Part shown: positions 32,290 to 34,325 of the stretch, piece after piece
Layout: the number at the start of each line of letters is the position of its first letter
Position numbering within the stretch: the stretch's first letter is position 1
Assembly (NCBI GenBank): GCA_017462785.1
Contig: JAFTQJ010000100.1
Location: 1-34,325, forward strand
Length of the DNA stretch: 34,325 nucleotides
DNA from: Oscillospiraceae bacterium
GTDB lineage: Bacteria > Bacillota > Clostridia > Oscillospirales > Ruminococcaceae
Direction of reading: 5' to 3'
Notes under the pieces: model-generated
The model's database searches: none
The model's input: the letters and a program-made list of their open reading frames with translations, nothing else
Told to the model about the DNA's origin: nothing
Made by a program: the position numbers and the translations under genes

Positions 32290-33744
32290 TTACTCTCCTT
32301 TCAGCACATTCAGCCTCTCCAGCTCCGGATCCTCCGGACCCTGCATGGAGCAGCCCTTTTCCTTGGCGTAGAGAATATAATCCACCAGCTCCGCTGTGAT
32401 CATCTCGCCGGGGGCAAGGATCGGGATGCCGGGGGGATAGCACATGACAAATTCTCCGCAGATGCGTCCAGCCGTTTCCCGAATGGGAATCAGCTCCTTT
32501 TCGGAGTAGAATGCTTTCTGGGGCGTAATGGCTACGATCGGGGAAATATACTCCGCATTGTGCATCTTGGACTTGTCACGGGAATAGAGCCGCTTGATGT
32601 CCTCCAGTGCACCCACCAGACGTTCAATGTCCTGAATGCGGTCGCCGATGGAGATGTACGCCAGAATATTGCCAATATCGCCGAATTCGATCTGGATGTC
32701 ATATTCATCACGCAGAAGGTCGTAGACCTCAATGCCCGTCAGACCAATGTCCCTTGTGTAGATGGAAAGCTTGGTGACATCATAGTTATAGATGCTGCTG
32801 CCGTTGACCAGATCCTTTCCGTAGGCATAGTAACCGCCGATGGAGTTGATCTCCTCCCTTGCATATTCTGCCATGCGGCTGACCTTTTCAAACGACTCCC
32901 TGCCTCGGAGGGCGAGATTTCGTCGGGAAATATCAAGGCTCGACAAAAGCAGATACGATGCACTTGTGGTCTGGGTGAGATTGATGATCTGTTCCACATA
33001 ACGCATGTTCATGCTCTGTCCGAGGAGCAGGAGCGAGCTTTGTGTCAGGCTGCCGCCGGATTTGTGCATGGACACCGCCGCCATATCCGCACCGGCTTCC
33101 ATTGCAGAAACGGGCAGATCTTCATGGAAATAGAGGTGCGTGCCGTGTGCTTCATCGACAAGGGCAAGCATGCCGTGATCGTGAGCCAGCTTCACAATGG
33201 AACGCAGGTCGGAGCAGATGCCGTAATAGGTCGGATTGTTGACAAAAATCGCCACAGCATCGGGATTTTCCTCAATGACACGCTCCACCTGTGAAAGCTC
33301 CATGCCCAGTGCAATGCCGATGTGACTGTCCACATCGGGGTTGACGTAGACCGGCTCCGCACCGCACAGAACAAGGGCATTGATGACGCTTTTGTGGACG
33401 TTTCTGGGGAGGATGATCTTGTCCCCTGCCTTGCATGCGGTCAGGATCATGGTCTGTACGGAGGAGGTCGTTCCCCCGACCATGAAGAAGGCATGTGCCG
33501 CACCGAAGGCATCCGCCGCAAGCTGTTCCGCCTCCAGAATGACGGAAACGGGGTGGCAGAGGTTGTCCAGCGGCTTCATGGAATTGACATCAATGCCGAC
33601 ACATTTTTCACCCAGAAGCTGCACAAGCTCGGGGTTTCCACGTCCCCGCTTGTGTCCGGGGACATCGAACGGCACAACACGCTGTTTCCGGAAGCGTTCC
33701 AACGCTTCATAGACCGGTGCGGACTTTTGTTTTTCAATATTCAT
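32290..33744 (-). CDS. speA: PLP-dependent arginine (Orn/Lys/Arg) decarboxylase, fold I
   Basis: 484 residues, the length of the shorter Firmicutes SpeA/YaaO class. PFDVPGHKRGRG (residues 25-36), PTYYGICSDL, the PLP-binding DEAH (197-200) and Lys228 in AVSMHKSGGSLTQSS are intact. A C-terminal domain with PPGIPILAPGE follows. The family includes arginine, lysine and ornithine decarboxylases that cannot be told apart by motif alone. The aguA and aguB genes in the same operon make arginine the likely substrate, with agmatine as product. It is the first gene of the operon. GAGGAAAAG lies before ATG. The upstream 580 bases contain a repeat element and a probable non-coding RNA. Confidence 0.92.
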   Translation of the reverse strand: MNIEKQKSAPVYEALERFRKQRVVPFDVPGHKRGRGNPELVQLLGEKCVGIDVNSMKPLDNLCHPVSVILEAEQLAADAFGAAHAFFMVGGTTSSVQTMILTACKAGDKIILPRNVHKSVINALVLCGAEPVYVNPDVDSHIGIALGMELSQVERVIEENPDAVAIFVNNPTYYGICSDLRSIVKLAHDHGMLALVDEAHGTHLYFHEDLPVSAMEAGADMAAVSMHKSGGSLTQSSLLLLGQSMNMRYVEQIINLTQTTSASYLLLSSLDISRRNLALRGRESFEKVSRMAEYAREEINSIGGYYAYGKDLVNGSSIYNYDVTKLSIYTRDIGLTGIEVYDLLRDEYDIQIEFGDIGNILAYISIGDRIQDIERLVGALEDIKRLYSRDKSKMHNAEYISPIVAITPQKAFYSEKELIPIRETAGRICGEFVMCYPPGIPILAPGEMITAELVDYILYAKEKGCSMQGPEDPELERLNVLKGE

Positions 33745-33786
33745 AGGCTTTTCCTCGTTCCTGTAGAATCACCCAAATCGGGTTCT

Positions 33787-33897
33787 AAGGGCATAGCCCT
33801 TGGTCGGCGGAGGCGGCGAAGCCGCCTCCACCATAAGCCCCTCCCCTCGGGGAGGGGCTGGGGTGGGGGGAAAGTTTCACAGAAACTCCCAAAAAAT
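33787..33897 (+). repeat. modular hairpin element, copy C
   Basis: AAGGGC/GCCCTT (33787-33801), GGAGGCGGC/GCCGCCTCC with loop GAA (33809-33829), AGCCCCTCCCC/GGGGAGGGGCT (33836-33859), AGTTTC/GAAACT (33873-33887), then CCCAAAAAA. The order is the same as in copies A and B. G-runs at 33849-33870 suit a quadruplex. It lies between the terminator of the candidate RNA and the speA start, reading opposite to speA. Confidence 0.75.
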
Positions 33898-33923
33898 AAA
33901 ACGGATGATGTCAAATCACCCGT
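33891..33923 (-). terminator. intrinsic terminator of the candidate RNA / attenuator before speA
   Basis: On the minus strand ACGGGTGAT pairs with ATCATCCGT (one G-T pair), loop TTGAC, then TTTTATTTTTT. Confidence 0.8.
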
Positions 33924-34074
33924 TCGTCAATCTCTCATATTCATCACAGAAATACCGATTTTCTGCGATGTTGAAATGATACCGCTGCACATTGCCGCTT
34001 CTTATTGACCGTTTCACAAGTGATGCTGCATTATAAGAATGAAACTGTTCTTTGCTCCGCCGCAGGCGGAGCAA
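33916..34074 (-). CDS. doubtful 52-residue open frame inside the candidate RNA
   Basis: TTG at 34074 has AGGGG five bases upstream, and the frame stays open to a TGA inside the terminator. The predicted product is basic and Arg-, Ser- and Tyr-rich, with segments such as SKEQFHSYNAASLVK and NRYFCDEYERLTNG that look protein-like. Against it: the ribosome site and part of the frame lie in the 15-bp hairpin, and I recognise no family. It may be a gene remnant or chance. Confidence 0.22.
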   Translation of the reverse strand: MLRLRRSKEQFHSYNAASLVKRSIRSGNVQRYHFNIAENRYFCDEYERLTNG

Positions 34075-34281
34075 AGAACCCCTGAAACCTTACAGTTTGA
34101 ATGGACTTTCCATTCTGATCATCTTATAAAATTTGTAAAATTTGGGCTTTGAACCCAATCAATAATGCAGCATTGAAGCTGCCATCGGCAATCCGACCCG
34201 CCTGTCCGTATGGGCTGTCTTTCCGCAGCTGCGGAAAGCGGTCGTGTGCGTAAGCTGTATCGCTTTAGTACGCTATATTGT

Positions 34282-34310
34282 ATTGTAGCATATTTTTTGT
34301 CGTTTGTCAA
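34282..34310 (-). promoter_or_regulatory. strong sigma-A promoter reading left
   Basis: On the minus strand, TTGACA (34305-34310) and TACAAT (34282-34287) are separated by 17 bases in an AT-rich stretch. The first protein gene downstream, speA, starts about 530 bases later. Confidence 0.82.
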
Positions 34311-34325
34311 TTGGTTTTTGAAAAA

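Larger units (their letters stand above)
33891..34275 (-). ncRNA. candidate structured non-coding RNA upstream of the polyamine operon
   Basis: A leftward transcript is delimited by a consensus promoter (34282-34310) and an intrinsic terminator (33891-33923). Inside are a 20-base perfect palindrome (34219-34238) and a long-range helix, ATGCTGCATTAT pairing between 34160-34171 and 34022-34033. Nested within it are further pairs (TATAAGA, GAATG and AAACTG with their partners just inside), small side hairpins, and an apical 15-bp stem with a three-base loop (34047-34079). I do not recognise it as RNase P, tmRNA, 6S, SRP RNA or a known riboswitch. It could act in trans or be a leader that controls speA by termination. 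Confidence 0.55.

Noticed and set aside
34022-34171. RNase P RNA-like fragments (GGAAAGTCCAT and CCCAAATTTT)
   Set aside because: The fragments are in the wrong order, and the first simply forms its own 7-bp hairpin. The conserved P4 core and other invariant blocks are missing.
34119-34310. A 63-codon open frame on the minus strand at the right edge
   Set aside because: Its first codons overlap the -35 and -10 hexamers of the promoter that would transcribe it, and it lacks a ribosome site.

Overview
The window comes from a low-to-mid GC Gram-positive anaerobe, most likely a Ruminococcus-type member of the Oscillospiraceae. The reasons are a dockerin module at the left edge, near-consensus sigma-A promoters (TTGACA, 17 nt, TATAAT), strong AGGAGG ribosome sites with some TTG starts, intrinsic terminators, a 2[4Fe-4S] ferredoxin, and an arginine-agmatine-carboxyspermidine polyamine operon. 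The genus is an inference. I found no transposase, integrase, phage gene, tRNA, rRNA or CRISPR array.

Layout. (1) Bases 2-106 are the last codons of a dockerin protein. (2) Bases 147-11985 (minus) form one tight eight-gene operon read from a strong promoter at 12123-12152. It encodes a 1000-residue solute-binding protein with N-terminal carbohydrate-binding-like modules, two separate permease pairs, a membrane-anchored NHL beta-propeller, a Yip1-family membrane protein and a 938-residue secreted DUF5696-type protein. It has no ATPase gene. (3) A divergent ferredoxin gene (12446-12616) follows. (4) A minus-strand operon holds ymfF-ymfH-like M16 peptidases, lgt and folD (12679-17181). (5) On the plus strand lie a TPP riboswitch with thiT, then nadA-mnmA. 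(6) A minus-strand trio of small membrane proteins (20428-22106) includes two paralogues and a DUF2752 protein. (7) On the plus strand are an ACT regulator with homoserine dehydrogenase, then a lipoprotein. (8) A small zinc-ribbon protein lies on the minus strand. (9) Bases 26307-33744 (minus) are the polyamine operon speA, speE, carboxyspermidine dehydrogenase, carboxyspermidine decarboxylase, aguA, aguB and a small unknown gene.

How the genes work together. The polyamine operon should convert arginine to agmatine, N-carbamoylputrescine and putrescine, and then add a propyl-amine unit through aspartate semialdehyde. Its SpeE homologue is unusual: it sits beside a complete alternative route, with no speD in the window and changed active-site motifs. 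The sugar-transport operon probably senses, processes and imports an oligosaccharide, drawing its ATPase from elsewhere in the genome.

The least expected structure is non-coding. A modular element of about 90-130 bp occurs in three full copies (20253-20377, 26167-26280 on minus, 33787-33897). Each has four successive hairpins whose sequences differ while the pairing is kept, GNA triloops, and a G-quadruplex-capable run. A partial copy lies at 31122-31268, and one module has been absorbed into the 3' end of aguA. At the right edge, a consensus promoter, a long nested fold and an intrinsic terminator define a candidate 385-nt non-coding RNA (33891-34275) upstream of the polyamine operon.
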